From Roseomonas sp. KE0001 (GTDB lineage Bacteria; Pseudomonadota; Alphaproteobacteria; Acetobacterales; Acetobacteraceae), in contig NZ_RCVQ01000002.1 in the NCBI RefSeq assembly GCF_016107285.1, positions 558,001 through 622,000 of the forward strand: a DNA stretch of 64,000 nt, in the 5' to 3' direction. The notes below the pieces were generated by a model. That model did not search any database. It was given only the letters and a program-made list of their open reading frames with translations, and was not told the DNA's origin. Position 1 is the stretch's first letter. Each line of letters opens with the position of its first letter. Made by a program: the position numbers and the translations under genes. Shown here one piece after another: positions 17,503-25,113 of this stretch.

Positions 17503-18783
17503 TCATGATTGCGTGACACCTCCGCCGGGCGTGCTTCGCAGCAGTCCGGCCAGCGCCGCGCGGCTTTCCTCGGCGGAGGCGCGGCAGCCATCCTCGACCC
17601 ACCAGCGCCGCGCCGCCGCCAGCGCCTGGCCGAGCGCCGGGCCCGGAGCGACGCCGAGCGCCAGGACATCCCGCCCCTGCAGGGGAAAGACCGGGCGCGG
17701 CGTGGCGGCGATGCGGGCGCGCAGGGCGGCGCGGTCGGCGCCGTCCCGCGCTTCCGCCAGCAGGGCACGGTCGGCGGCCAGGCCGGGCGGCAGCTCCGCC
17801 AGCCAGCGGCGCAGCGCCGCCTCCCGCAGATCCGGCGCCGGCGGAGGGGTCTCGAGCAGCGCGCGCAGGCGCTTCGCCTCCTCGCCCGAGAAGCGCAGGC
17901 GCGCGGCCAGGGCGGCCGCCGTCCCGCCCTCGGGCGGCAGCAGGGCGGCGAGGCGCAGCATCGAGCCGGAGCCGGAATCGGGGGCGGGTCCGGAGGGGGC
18001 GATCGCCAACAGCCGCGCGAGCGGCGCCAGATCGGCCCGCGCACCCGCCTCGGGCAGCAGCGCGGCCAGCACGCCCTGGTCGCGCATCGGCGCCAGCGCC
18101 GCCAGCCCCGCCCCGGGCGGGTCCTCCGCGGCCAGCAGGCGCTTCAGCTCCATCCAGACGCGCTCGGCCGAGAGGCGGGCGAGCCCGGGCAGGGCGGCGC
18201 GGATCGCCGCCAGCGCCGCCGGATCGGGCTCGCCCCTGCCGTAGCGCGCGTGGAAGCGGAAGAAGCGCAGCAGGCGGAGATAATCCTCGGCCAGCCGCAC
18301 CCGGGGCTCGCCCACGAAGCGCACCCGGCCCGCCGCGAGATCGTCACGGCCGCCGAAATAGTCCCAGAGCCGCCCTTCGGCATCCATCGACATGGCGTTG
18401 ATGGTGAAGTCGCGCCGCGCCGCATCCTCGCGCCAGTCGGTGGTCCAGGCCACGCTGGCATGGCGGCCGTCGGTGTCGAGGTCGCGCCGCAGGCTGGTCA
18501 CCTCCACCGGCTGATGGTCGAGCACAGCGGTGACGGTGCCGTGCTTCAGCCCGGTCTCGAAGACCTTCAGCCCGGCCCGCCGCAGCCGCGCGGCCACCGC
18601 CTCGGGTGGCAGGGGGGCGGCGATGTCCACGTCGTGCACCGCCCGGCCGGCCAGCAGGTCCCGCACCACGCCGCCCACGGCGCGTGCGCCGGGCAGGGCG
18701 GCCAGCACCATGGCGGCGGTGCCCTGGCGGAGCGGCCCGGGCGGCACAAGCCGCGTGGCGGGGGGGTCGGCGGGATCGGTCAT
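17503..18783 (-). CDS. CCA tRNA nucleotidyltransferase / poly(A) polymerase family
   Basis: This 426-residue enzyme adds or repairs the 3' CCA of tRNA. The class II nucleotidyltransferase head is clear: GARAVGGVVRDLLAGRAVHDVDIA gives the GG-x-VRD and DxD motifs. FETGLKHGTVTAVL, RRDFTINAMSMD and EDYLRLLRFFRFHARYG follow. ATG 18783 is chosen because family homology begins within 20 residues; the upstream open frame (to 18897) lacks it. In many alphaproteobacteria this gene follows a NUDIX or CoaA gene; here neither is adjacent. Confidence 0.93.
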   Translation of the reverse strand: MTDPADPPATRLVPPGPLRQGTAAMVLAALPGARAVGGVVRDLLAGRAVHDVDIAAPLPPEAVAARLRRAGLKVFETGLKHGTVTAVLDHQPVEVTSLRRDLDTDGRHASVAWTTDWREDAARRDFTINAMSMDAEGRLWDYFGGRDDLAAGRVRFVGEPRVRLAEDYLRLLRFFRFHARYGRGEPDPAALAAIRAALPGLARLSAERVWMELKRLLAAEDPPGAGLAALAPMRDQGVLAALLPEAGARADLAPLARLLAIAPSGPAPDSGSGSMLRLAALLPPEGGTAAALAARLRFSGEEAKRLRALLETPPPAPDLREAALRRWLAELPPGLAADRALLAEARDGADRAALRARIAATPRPVFPLQGRDVLALGVAPGPALGQALAAARRWWVEDGCRASAEESRAALAGLLRSTPGGGVTQS

Positions 18784-18929
18784 GGCGACGGCAGGCCAGC
18801 ATGCGGCGGCGCCCCGCGCAAGCCATGCCCCGCCGCCGGCCGGAAGGGTGCATCCAAACCGGAACTTCCGCGTTTCGGGGGCAGGGCCACCCGGCACGGG
18901 TGGCGCGCAGCATCGAGGAGAAGCGACAG

Positions 18930-19169
18930 ATGGTGGACGAGAACCGCGTGACCGGCGCCGCCCGTGAGACCGTGGGCCGGGTGCAGGAGGCCGTGGGCGG
19001 CCTGACCGGCAGCAACGAGTACCGCGCGCGCGGCTACGCCAACCAGGCGCAGGGCCAGGCCGAGAACGCGCTGGGCCAGATCTGCCAGAACGTGCGCGAG
19101 CAGCCGCTGACCTCGCTGGCGATCGCCGCCGGCATCGGCTATATCCTGGGCCGGCTGCGCATCCTCTGA
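18930..19169 (+). CDS. CsbD-like small stress protein with C-terminal membrane anchor
   Basis: This is a 79-residue protein. The N-terminal half (VTGAARETVGRVQEAVGGLTG, YANQAQGQAENALGQ) looks like a CsbD-type amphipathic stress protein. The C-terminal half (VREQPLTSLAIAAGIGYILG) resembles the C-terminal anchor of DUF883/ElaB/YqjD ribosome-associated proteins. ATG 18930 has GAGGAG nine bases upstream. It is divergent from the CCA gene. The function is unproved; a stress-related membrane role is inferred from both halves. Confidence 0.75.
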   Translation: MVDENRVTGAARETVGRVQEAVGGLTGSNEYRARGYANQAQGQAENALGQICQNVREQPLTSLAIAAGIGYILGRLRIL

Positions 19170-19254
19170 GGCGCCTTCCGGGGCGCCTAGCGCGCCCCGG
19201 ACCCCCCGTCCGGCCGCCCCGACCGGCCGCCCCTTTCCGGCGCCGGAGGCCCGC

Positions 19255-20610
19255 ATGGCCCTTCCCTCCGATTTCGATCTGATCGTGCTGGGCTCCGGAA
19301 CGGCCGGTACCGGCATCGCCACACGGTGCGCCCGGCGGGGCTGGCGTGTCGCCCTGGCCGAGGCCCGCGAGCCCGGTGGCACCTGCGCGCTCCGCGGCTG
19401 CGAGCCCAAGAAGGTCTTCTGGACCCTAGCCGATGCGATGGAGCGGGCGCGCCTCCTCGCGCCGCATGGCGTGGCGGGGGGCGAGGCGCTGCGGCTCGAC
19501 TGGGGCGCCGCTCAGGCCTTCAAGCACAGCTTCACCGATCCCGTACCGGGGAATCGCGCGGCGGCCCTGCGCGAGGCCGGCGTCACGCTGCTGGAGGGGG
19601 CGGGCCGCTTCCTGGCTCCCGATCTTATCGGTGTCGGCACGGCGCGGCTGCGGGCCCGCCATGTCGTCATTGCCACCGGGGCGGTGCCCGCCCCGCTGCC
19701 GATCGAGGGCGCCGGGCTCCTGGCCACCAGCGACGACGTGCTGGACTGGCCGGCGGTGCCGCGGCGCCTGATCCTGCTGGGCGGCGGCTATATCTCCTTC
19801 GAGATCGCCCATCTGACGCGCCGCGCCGGCGCCGAGGTCACCATCCTGCAGGAGGATGACCGGCCGCTCTCCGCCTTCGACGCCGAACTGGTCGACCGGC
19901 TGGTGGCGTGGACCCGCACACTCGGGATCGACGTGCGGCTGAACTGCCGCGCCGAGGCCATCCTGCGGCGCGGTGCGGGCTACGCGGTGCGCGCCGCCGG
20001 CGGCGAGACCTTCGAGGCGGATGCGGTGGTGCATGGGCTCGGCCGGGTTCCCGCCCTGGCGGGGCTGGATCTGGAGGCCGGCGGCGTGCCGGTGGAGAAG
20101 GGCCGCCTGCAACTCGACGAGGTCCTGAGGAGCGTCGGGAACCCCCGGGTCTTCGCTGCCGGCGATGCCGCGCAGCGCGGCCCGGCGCTGACGCCGGTGG
20201 CCAGCGAGGACGCGCGCGCCGTCGCCGCCACCCTGCTGGAGGGCGAGGGCCACCGCCCCGACCACAGCCTGGTGCCGAGCGCGGTCTTCACCTTGCCGCC
20301 GCTCGCCATGGTGGGGCTGACCGAGGCGGCGGCGCGGCAGCAGGGCCTGGCGTATGAGGTGCGGCGCGGCGACATGGCGGCGTATCAATCCGTGCGTCGC
20401 ACCGGCGAGGCGGCGGCTGCCTTCAAGCTCCTGGTCGAACCGGGCGGGGAGGGGCGCCTGCTGGGCGCGCACCTGCTGGGGCCGGAGGCGCCGGAGGTGA
20501 TCAACCTCGCGGCCCTGGCCATGCGGGCCGGGACACCCGTGACCGAGCTGCGGCACATGATGACCGCCTATCCGAGCGCGGGATCGAACCTGGCCTCGAT
20601 GCTCGACTGA
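19255..20610 (+). CDS. FAD-dependent pyridine nucleotide-disulfide oxidoreductase (glutathione-reductase-like, atypical)
   Basis: This 451-residue protein has an FAD Rossmann motif (DLIVLGSGTAGTGIATRCA) and the redox disulfide GGTCALRGCEPKK (Cys44, Cys49). It also has an NAD(P) site RRLILLGGGYISFEIA, the FAD-binding RVFAAGD motif, and a dimerisation domain. The usual C-terminal HPTxxE, whose His-Glu pair acts as the acid/base in glutathione, trypanothione and mercuric reductases, is replaced by AYPSAGSNL. The disulfide is therefore kept but the partner-subunit acid is not, so classical glutathione reductase activity is doubtful. The gene stands between the CsbD-like gene and the SulP unit. 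Confidence 0.85.
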   Translation: MALPSDFDLIVLGSGTAGTGIATRCARRGWRVALAEAREPGGTCALRGCEPKKVFWTLADAMERARLLAPHGVAGGEALRLDWGAAQAFKHSFTDPVPGNRAAALREAGVTLLEGAGRFLAPDLIGVGTARLRARHVVIATGAVPAPLPIEGAGLLATSDDVLDWPAVPRRLILLGGGYISFEIAHLTRRAGAEVTILQEDDRPLSAFDAELVDRLVAWTRTLGIDVRLNCRAEAILRRGAGYAVRAAGGETFEADAVVHGLGRVPALAGLDLEAGGVPVEKGRLQLDEVLRSVGNPRVFAAGDAAQRGPALTPVASEDARAVAATLLEGEGHRPDHSLVPSAVFTLPPLAMVGLTEAAARQQGLAYEVRRGDMAAYQSVRRTGEAAAAFKLLVEPGGEGRLLGAHLLGPEAPEVINLAALAMRAGTPVTELRHMMTAYPSAGSNLASMLD

Positions 20611-20660
20611 CCGCCGCGCATTGCACCGCAGCAAAAGCTTCATTACCTTTCGCGCCATTC

Positions 20661-20750
20661 GCTCTGGACCCGGTGAGACTCCGGGTGGCTCTTCCGGCCG
20701 CCGATCCGCCGGACAACGCATGCGGCAGTGAGACGACGCCCGGCGTCCTC
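20661..20750 (+). promoter_or_regulatory. Hairpin-rich leader upstream of the SulP gene (candidate structured RNA)
   Basis: Three consecutive perfect stems fit between the oxidoreductase stop and the SulP start. They are ACCCGG/CCGGGT (20668-20673 with 20681-20686), TCCGGC/GCCGGA (20693-20698 with 20708-20713), and GACGC/GCGTC (20735-20739 with 20743-20747). GTGAGAC occurs twice (20673-20679 and 20729-20734 region), once in the first loop. I do not recognise a known class with certainty; a sulfate-transporter-linked alphaproteobacterial RNA motif is one candidate. Confidence 0.35.
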
Positions 20751-20781
20751 TCCCTGAGCCTGTTGCGGAATCCCTCGCCTG

Positions 20782-22287
20782 ATGAAAGAACGCCTTTTCC
20801 TGCACGACCGCGCCGAGTGGTACAGCGGCCTCGGCAACCTGCGCCGCGACGTCCTGGCCGGCATGGTCGGCACCTTCGCGCTGATCCCCGAAGTCATCGC
20901 CTTCTCCTTCGTCGCCGGGGTCGATCCCGAGGTCGGGCTCTTCGCGACCTTCGTCATCAGCGTCGTCATCGCCTTCGCCGGTGGCCGGCCTGCGATGATC
21001 TCGGGCGCCGCCGGCTCGGTCGCGCTGGTCGCCGCCGCGCTGGTGGCGAGCCATGGGCTGCAGTACCTGCTGGCGGCCACCGTCCTGGCCGGGCTGATCC
21101 AGATCGTCTTCGGCCTGCTGCGGCTCGACGTGCTGATGCGCTTCGTCTCGAAATCCGTCCGCACCGGCTTCGTCAACGCGCTGGCGGTGCTGATCTTCTC
21201 GGCGCAGCTGCCGCACATGCTGGGCGTGGCGTGGCAGACCTGGGCGCTGATCGCCGCGGGCCTCGCCATCATCTACCTCGTGCCGCGGCTCACCACCGCC
21301 ATCCCCTCGCCGCTGATCTGCATCCTGGCGCTGACGGCGCTGACCATGGCGGTCCCGATGCCGGTGGCGACGGTCGCCGATCTCGGCCGCCTTCCGGACA
21401 GCCTGCCCGCCTTCCTGATCCCGGAGGTGCCCTTCAGCCTGGAGACGCTGGCGATCGTGGCGCCCTACGCGCTGGCCATGGCCATGGTCGGGCTGCTGGA
21501 ATCGATGATGACGGCGAGCGTGGTGGACGACCTGACCGAGACCAACAGCTCCAAGGCGCGGGAATGCGCCGGGCTCGGCCTCGCCAACCTGGCGGCGGGC
21601 TTCACCGGCGGCATCGCCGGCTGCGGCATGATCGGCCAGACGGTGGGCAATCTCCGCTTCGGCGGCTGGGGCCGCGTCTCGACGCTGACGGCGGGCGTCT
21701 TCCTGCTGGTGCTGATGGTGCTGCTGCGGCCCTGGGTCAGCCAGGTGCCGGTGGCGGCGCTGGTCGCCATCATGATCATGGTCTCCGTCGAGACCTTCTC
21801 CTGGGCCTCGCTGCGGGACCTGGCGCGGCACCCGAAGGTCTCCAGCGTGGTGATGCTGGCCACCGTGGCGGTGACCGTCCTGACCCACAACCTGGCCGCC
21901 GGCGTGGCGGTGGGCGTGATGCTGAGCGGCGTGTTCTTCGCCTTCAAGGTGATGCGCCTGATGGATGTCCGCGACGAATACGACGCCGCCACCGGCACCC
22001 GCACCTACCGCGTCTCCGGCCAGGTCTTCTTCGCCAGTGCCGAGATCCTGGCCGATGCCTTCGACCTGCGCGACGAGGCGCCGAACATCCGCATCGACCT
22101 CACCGCCGCGCATCTCTGGGACGTCACGGCGGTGGCGGCGCTGGAGGCGGCGGTGGGCAAGCTGCGGCGGCGCGGGAAGCGGGTCGAGGTGGTCGGGCTG
22201 AACGCCGCCAGCGCGCTGCTGGTGGACCGGCACGGGCCGGCAATCCAAGCCGGGATGGGGGCCGGGATGGGGGCCGGGGCGGGGTAG
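20782..22287 (+). CDS. SulP family inorganic anion transporter with STAS domain
   Basis: This 501-residue inner-membrane protein has about ten to twelve helices (from DVLAGMVGTFALIPEVIAFSF). The SulP core includes GLFATFVISVVIAFAGGRPAMISGAAGS, and a C-terminal STAS domain begins near residue 405 (TYRVSGQVFFASAEILADAF, IRIDLTAAHLWDVTAVAAL). The family carries sulfate, bicarbonate, dicarboxylates or chloride, so the anion is unknown. The tail ends in a short Gly/Ala/Met repeat (GMGAGMGAGAG) beyond the STAS fold. ATG 20782 is the first codon of family homology. Confidence 0.92.
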   Translation: MKERLFLHDRAEWYSGLGNLRRDVLAGMVGTFALIPEVIAFSFVAGVDPEVGLFATFVISVVIAFAGGRPAMISGAAGSVALVAAALVASHGLQYLLAATVLAGLIQIVFGLLRLDVLMRFVSKSVRTGFVNALAVLIFSAQLPHMLGVAWQTWALIAAGLAIIYLVPRLTTAIPSPLICILALTALTMAVPMPVATVADLGRLPDSLPAFLIPEVPFSLETLAIVAPYALAMAMVGLLESMMTASVVDDLTETNSSKARECAGLGLANLAAGFTGGIAGCGMIGQTVGNLRFGGWGRVSTLTAGVFLLVLMVLLRPWVSQVPVAALVAIMIMVSVETFSWASLRDLARHPKVSSVVMLATVAVTVLTHNLAAGVAVGVMLSGVFFAFKVMRLMDVRDEYDAATGTRTYRVSGQVFFASAEILADAFDLRDEAPNIRIDLTAAHLWDVTAVAALEAAVGKLRRRGKRVEVVGLNAASALLVDRHGPAIQAGMGAGMGAGAG

Positions 22288-22353
22288 TCAAGCCGCCGGT
22301 CGCTCGGGCATGCTCCTCCGGTCCAGAAAGAAACGACCGGAGGAACTCCCCCG

Positions 22354-23343
22354 ATGACCACCCGCCGCACCCTGCTCGGCGCCAGCCTGGCGCTGCCGGC
22401 CCTGACCTCCGGCATCATCCCGGGGGCGCGGGCGCAATCCGCCTGGCCCGAGCGGCCCGTGCGGATGATCGTGCCCTATCCGCCGGGCGGTTCGACCGAC
22501 GTGCTGACGCGCCTGACCTGCGAGCGGATGCAGAACGCGCTGGGGCAGAACTTCGTCATCGACAACCGGCCCGGCGCGGGCGGCAATATCGGCATGGACG
22601 CGGTCGCGAAATCGGCCCCCGACGGCTATACCTTCGGCGCCGCGACCATCGGCCATTTCTGCATCAACCAGTATCTCTACAGCAGGATGCCCTGGGACAT
22701 CGACCGCGACTTCGCGCCGGTCGCGATGGTCTGGGAGATGCCCAATGTCGTCGTGGTGGCGAGCGACCATGTGAAGGCCCGGACGCTGCAGGAGTTCGTC
22801 GGCTGGGTGCGCGAGCAGCCGCGCGGCGTTTCCTTCGGCTCGCCCGGCGTCGGCACCACGCCGCATCTCTCGGGCGAGATCTTCCGCAACCGGCTGGGGC
22901 TGGACGCCACGCATGTGCCGTTCCGCGGCGCGGCGCAGACCATCCCCGCCATGCTCTCGGGCGATGTCACCTTCGCCATCGACAACCTGGCCTCCTATGT
23001 GCCGGTGATCCAGGAGGGGCGGATGCGGGCGCTCGCGGTGACCGGCGCCTCGCGCTGGCCCTCGCTGCCCGATGTGCCGACCATGGCCGAGGCGGGGGTG
23101 GAGGACTTCGTCATCACCTCCTGGAGCGCCTTCGTGGCCCCCGCCGGCACGCCGCGCCCGGTGATCGACCGCTTCAGCACCGCCATGCGCGACTTCGCGG
23201 CCGATCCGGCGGTGAGGGAGCGTTTCCTGAAGGCCGGCGGCACGCCGCTCTGGACGACGCCGGAGGCGATCACCGAGCGCGGTCACCGGGAGCGGCCGAT
23301 GTGGCGCGAGGCGATCGAGAAGTCGGGCGCGCGGGCGGACTGA
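22354..23343 (+). CDS. Bug/TctC-family tripartite tricarboxylate transporter receptor (copy 1)
   Basis: This is a 329-residue periplasmic solute receptor. The signal is MTTRRTLLGASLALPALTS with cleavage after RAQS or ARAQ. The mature family pattern follows: WPERPVRMIVPYPPGGSTDVLTRL, NFVIDNRPGAGGNIGMDAVAK, HVPFRGAAQTIPAMLSGDVTF, and RMRALAVTGASRWPSLPDVPTMAEAG. No TctA/TctB membrane partner is adjacent. It has GGAGGAA upstream of the ATG and is followed 71 bases later by a PEP-mutase/isocitrate-lyase family enzyme, suggesting uptake and cleavage of an organic acid; the ligand is unknown. Confidence 0.92.
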   Translation: MTTRRTLLGASLALPALTSGIIPGARAQSAWPERPVRMIVPYPPGGSTDVLTRLTCERMQNALGQNFVIDNRPGAGGNIGMDAVAKSAPDGYTFGAATIGHFCINQYLYSRMPWDIDRDFAPVAMVWEMPNVVVVASDHVKARTLQEFVGWVREQPRGVSFGSPGVGTTPHLSGEIFRNRLGLDATHVPFRGAAQTIPAMLSGDVTFAIDNLASYVPVIQEGRMRALAVTGASRWPSLPDVPTMAEAGVEDFVITSWSAFVAPAGTPRPVIDRFSTAMRDFAADPAVRERFLKAGGTPLWTTPEAITERGHRERPMWREAIEKSGARAD

Positions 23344-23414
23344 CCGGCCCGCCGCCGCGCCCCTGCCCCGCATCGTCCGCCTGCCCTGCATCGCCTGGAA
23401 GCGAGGAACGCCCC

Positions 23415-24251
23415 ATGACCCCTAGCCTGCCCGACCTGCTGCGCCGCCCGGGGATCGTGGTGGCGCCCGGCTGCCATGACGCGCTCGGCGCCCGCATCCT
23501 GCGCCAGGCGGGCTTCGAGGCGATCTACATGACCGGCAACGGCCTCTCGGCCAGCCTGATCGGGGCGCCGGACCTCGGACTGCTGACCATGACCGAGATG
23601 GTGGCGCGCGGGCGGGCCATCGCCGCCAGCATCGACGTGCCGCTGATCGCCGATGCCGATACGGGGTACGGCAACCTCAACAACGTCGTCCGCACCGTGC
23701 GCGAATACGAGGCCGCCGGGGTCGCCGCCATCCATCTGGAGGATCAGGCGACGCCGAAGCGGTGCGGCGCCATGAGCGGCCTGTCCCTGGTCCCGCCGGC
23801 CGAGCACGCGGCCAAGCTCCGCGCCGCCCTCGCCGCGCGGCGCAGCCCGGACTTCCTCGTCATCGGCCGCTCCGACGCACGGCTGGTGAACGGCTTCGAG
23901 GACGCGGTGCAGCGCGGCACCGCCTATGCGGAGGCGGGGGCCGATCTCGTCCTGCTGGAGATGCTGCAATCGCCCGAGGAGATGCGCGAGGCGGTGGCGC
24001 GCATCCCGGCGCCGATGGCCTTCAACGTCGTCGAGCACAAGGTGCCGCCACTGACCGCCCGCGAGATCGGCGAACTCGGATTCCGGCTGCTGAACTACCC
24101 GGTCTCCTCGACACTGGCCTATGCGGCGATGATGCGCGGCTTCGCGGAGAGTCTGCGGCGGCAGGGCACGACACTGGCGCCGGAGGCCCCGCCGCTGCTG
24201 CCGCTGCACGATTACGAGGAGATCCTGGGGCTGCGGGAGGCGTATCACTGA
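23415..24251 (+). CDS. Isocitrate lyase/PEP mutase superfamily enzyme
   Basis: This is a 278-residue TIM-barrel enzyme. Features are GIVVAPGCHDALGARILRQAGF, YMTGNGLSAS, the metal/substrate site PLIADADTGYGN, the gate loop HLEDQATPKRCGAMSG and DFLVIGRSDAR. This group includes methylisocitrate lyase, 2,3-dimethylmalate lyase, oxaloacetate decarboxylase and phosphonate enzymes. The catalytic-loop Cys is kept (KRCG), but the residue after CG is Ala where lyases usually have His. The pairing with a Bug receptor suggests cleavage of an imported di- or tricarboxylate. The exact reaction is not assignable. Confidence 0.85.
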   Translation: MTPSLPDLLRRPGIVVAPGCHDALGARILRQAGFEAIYMTGNGLSASLIGAPDLGLLTMTEMVARGRAIAASIDVPLIADADTGYGNLNNVVRTVREYEAAGVAAIHLEDQATPKRCGAMSGLSLVPPAEHAAKLRAALAARRSPDFLVIGRSDARLVNGFEDAVQRGTAYAEAGADLVLLEMLQSPEEMREAVARIPAPMAFNVVEHKVPPLTAREIGELGFRLLNYPVSSTLAYAAMMRGFAESLRRQGTTLAPEAPPLLPLHDYEEILGLREAYH

Positions 24252-24262
24252 GCCGCGCCGCG

Positions 24263-24283
24263 GCGCCGGCCCTCAGCCGGCGC
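24263..24283. terminator. Hairpin between convergent PEP-mutase-family and rsmA genes
   Basis: GCGCCGGC (24263-24270) and GCCGGCGC (24276-24283) form a perfect 8-bp stem. The 5-base loop CCTCA contains the rsmA stop codon. The 21-base interval between the two genes leaves little room for anything else. Confidence 0.45.
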
Positions 24284-25106
24284 GGGCCAGGACCAGCTCG
24301 GCCAGCCGGGTGAACTCCGCCACGCTCAGCGTCTCCGCCCGCCGCGTGCCCTCGATCGCCGCCGCCTCCAGCAGCGCCTCGGCGCTGCCCAGCGACTTCA
24401 GGCTGGAGCGCAGCATCTTGCGCCGCTGCCCGAAGGCCGCGGCCGTCACCTTCTCCAGCGCCGCCAGCAGGGCGGGGTCGGGCGCCTCGGCATGCGGCAC
24501 CAGATGCACGATGGCCGACCACACCTTGGGCGGCGGGCTGAAGGCGCCGGGCGGCAGGCGCAGCGCCATGCGCGCCGCGCAGCGGAACTGCGAGAGCACG
24601 GCGAGCCGCCCGTAATGCTCCGTATCGGGGGCGGCGATGATGCGCTCGGCCACCTCCTGCTGGAACATCAGCGTCAGGCTCTCGAAGAGATGCGCCTGCC
24701 GCAGCCAGCCGATCAGCAGCGGCGTGCCGACATTGTAGGGCAGGTTGGCGACGATCCGGCGCGGTGCCGGCAGCAGCGTCCTGGCGTCGATCCGGAGCGC
24801 GTCGCCCTCGATCACCCGCAGCCGGCCGGGGAAATGCTCCCCCAGCTCCGCCAGGCCGGCGATGGCGCGGCGGTCCAGCTCCACCGCCACCACCTCGGCC
24901 GCGGGGCTTTCCAGCAGCGCCCGGGTCAGCCCGCCCGGGCCGGGCCCGACCTCCAGCACATGCCGCCCCTCCAGCGGCGCGGCGAGGCTGGCGATGCGGG
25001 CGCAGAGCGCGGCGTCGAGCAGGAAGTGCTGGCCGAGCGCCTTGCGCGGCGCCAGGCCGTGGCGGGCGATATGCTCGGCGAGGGAGGGGAGCGGGGGCGC
25101 CGGAAT
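24273..25106 (-). CDS. rsmA: 16S rRNA adenine(1518/1519)-N6 dimethyltransferase, apparent ATT start
   Basis: The enzyme (277 residues; E. coli RsmA has 273) dimethylates two adjacent adenines in helix 45 late in 30S assembly. Seen are ARHGLAPRKALGQHFLLD at the N terminus, the SAM motif LEVGPGPGGLTRALL, the substrate motif NLPYNVGTPLLIGWL, and the C-terminal RRKMLRSSLKSL. No ATG, GTG or TTG exists in frame between an upstream TGA near 25175 and codon 50 (GTG 24959, already inside the SAM motif). The ATT at 25106-25104 falls where the family starts (then PAPPLPSLAEHIARHG) and has GAGG five bases upstream. It begins seven bases after the surA stop. Confidence 0.85.
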   Translation of the reverse strand: MPAPPLPSLAEHIARHGLAPRKALGQHFLLDAALCARIASLAAPLEGRHVLEVGPGPGGLTRALLESPAAEVVAVELDRRAIAGLAELGEHFPGRLRVIEGDALRIDARTLLPAPRRIVANLPYNVGTPLLIGWLRQAHLFESLTLMFQQEVAERIIAAPDTEHYGRLAVLSQFRCAARMALRLPPGAFSPPPKVWSAIVHLVPHAEAPDPALLAALEKVTAAAFGQRRKMLRSSLKSLGSAEALLEAAAIEGTRRAETLSVAEFTRLAELVLARAG

Positions 25107-25113
25107 GGTCGCC

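Noticed and set aside
19169-19188. Hairpin AGGCGCC/GGCGCCT after the CsbD-like gene
   Set aside because: The stem is real but has no T-run, and such GC-rich 7-bp stems are common by chance here, so I did not call it a terminator.
19426-22248. Leftward 940-codon open frame opposite the oxidoreductase and SulP genes
   Set aside because: It spans two real genes and their intergenic region and is His/Gln/Arg-rich without domains, as expected of a shadow.
20673-23414. Plus-strand frame joining the SulP and Bug region to the PEP-mutase-family gene
   Set aside because: It is read in the wrong frame for SulP and the receptor; only the last 278 codons (from 23415) are a real gene.
24273-24959. rsmA starting at the GTG at 24959
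   Set aside because: This would delete the conserved N-terminal GQHFLLD region and begin inside the SAM-binding motif.
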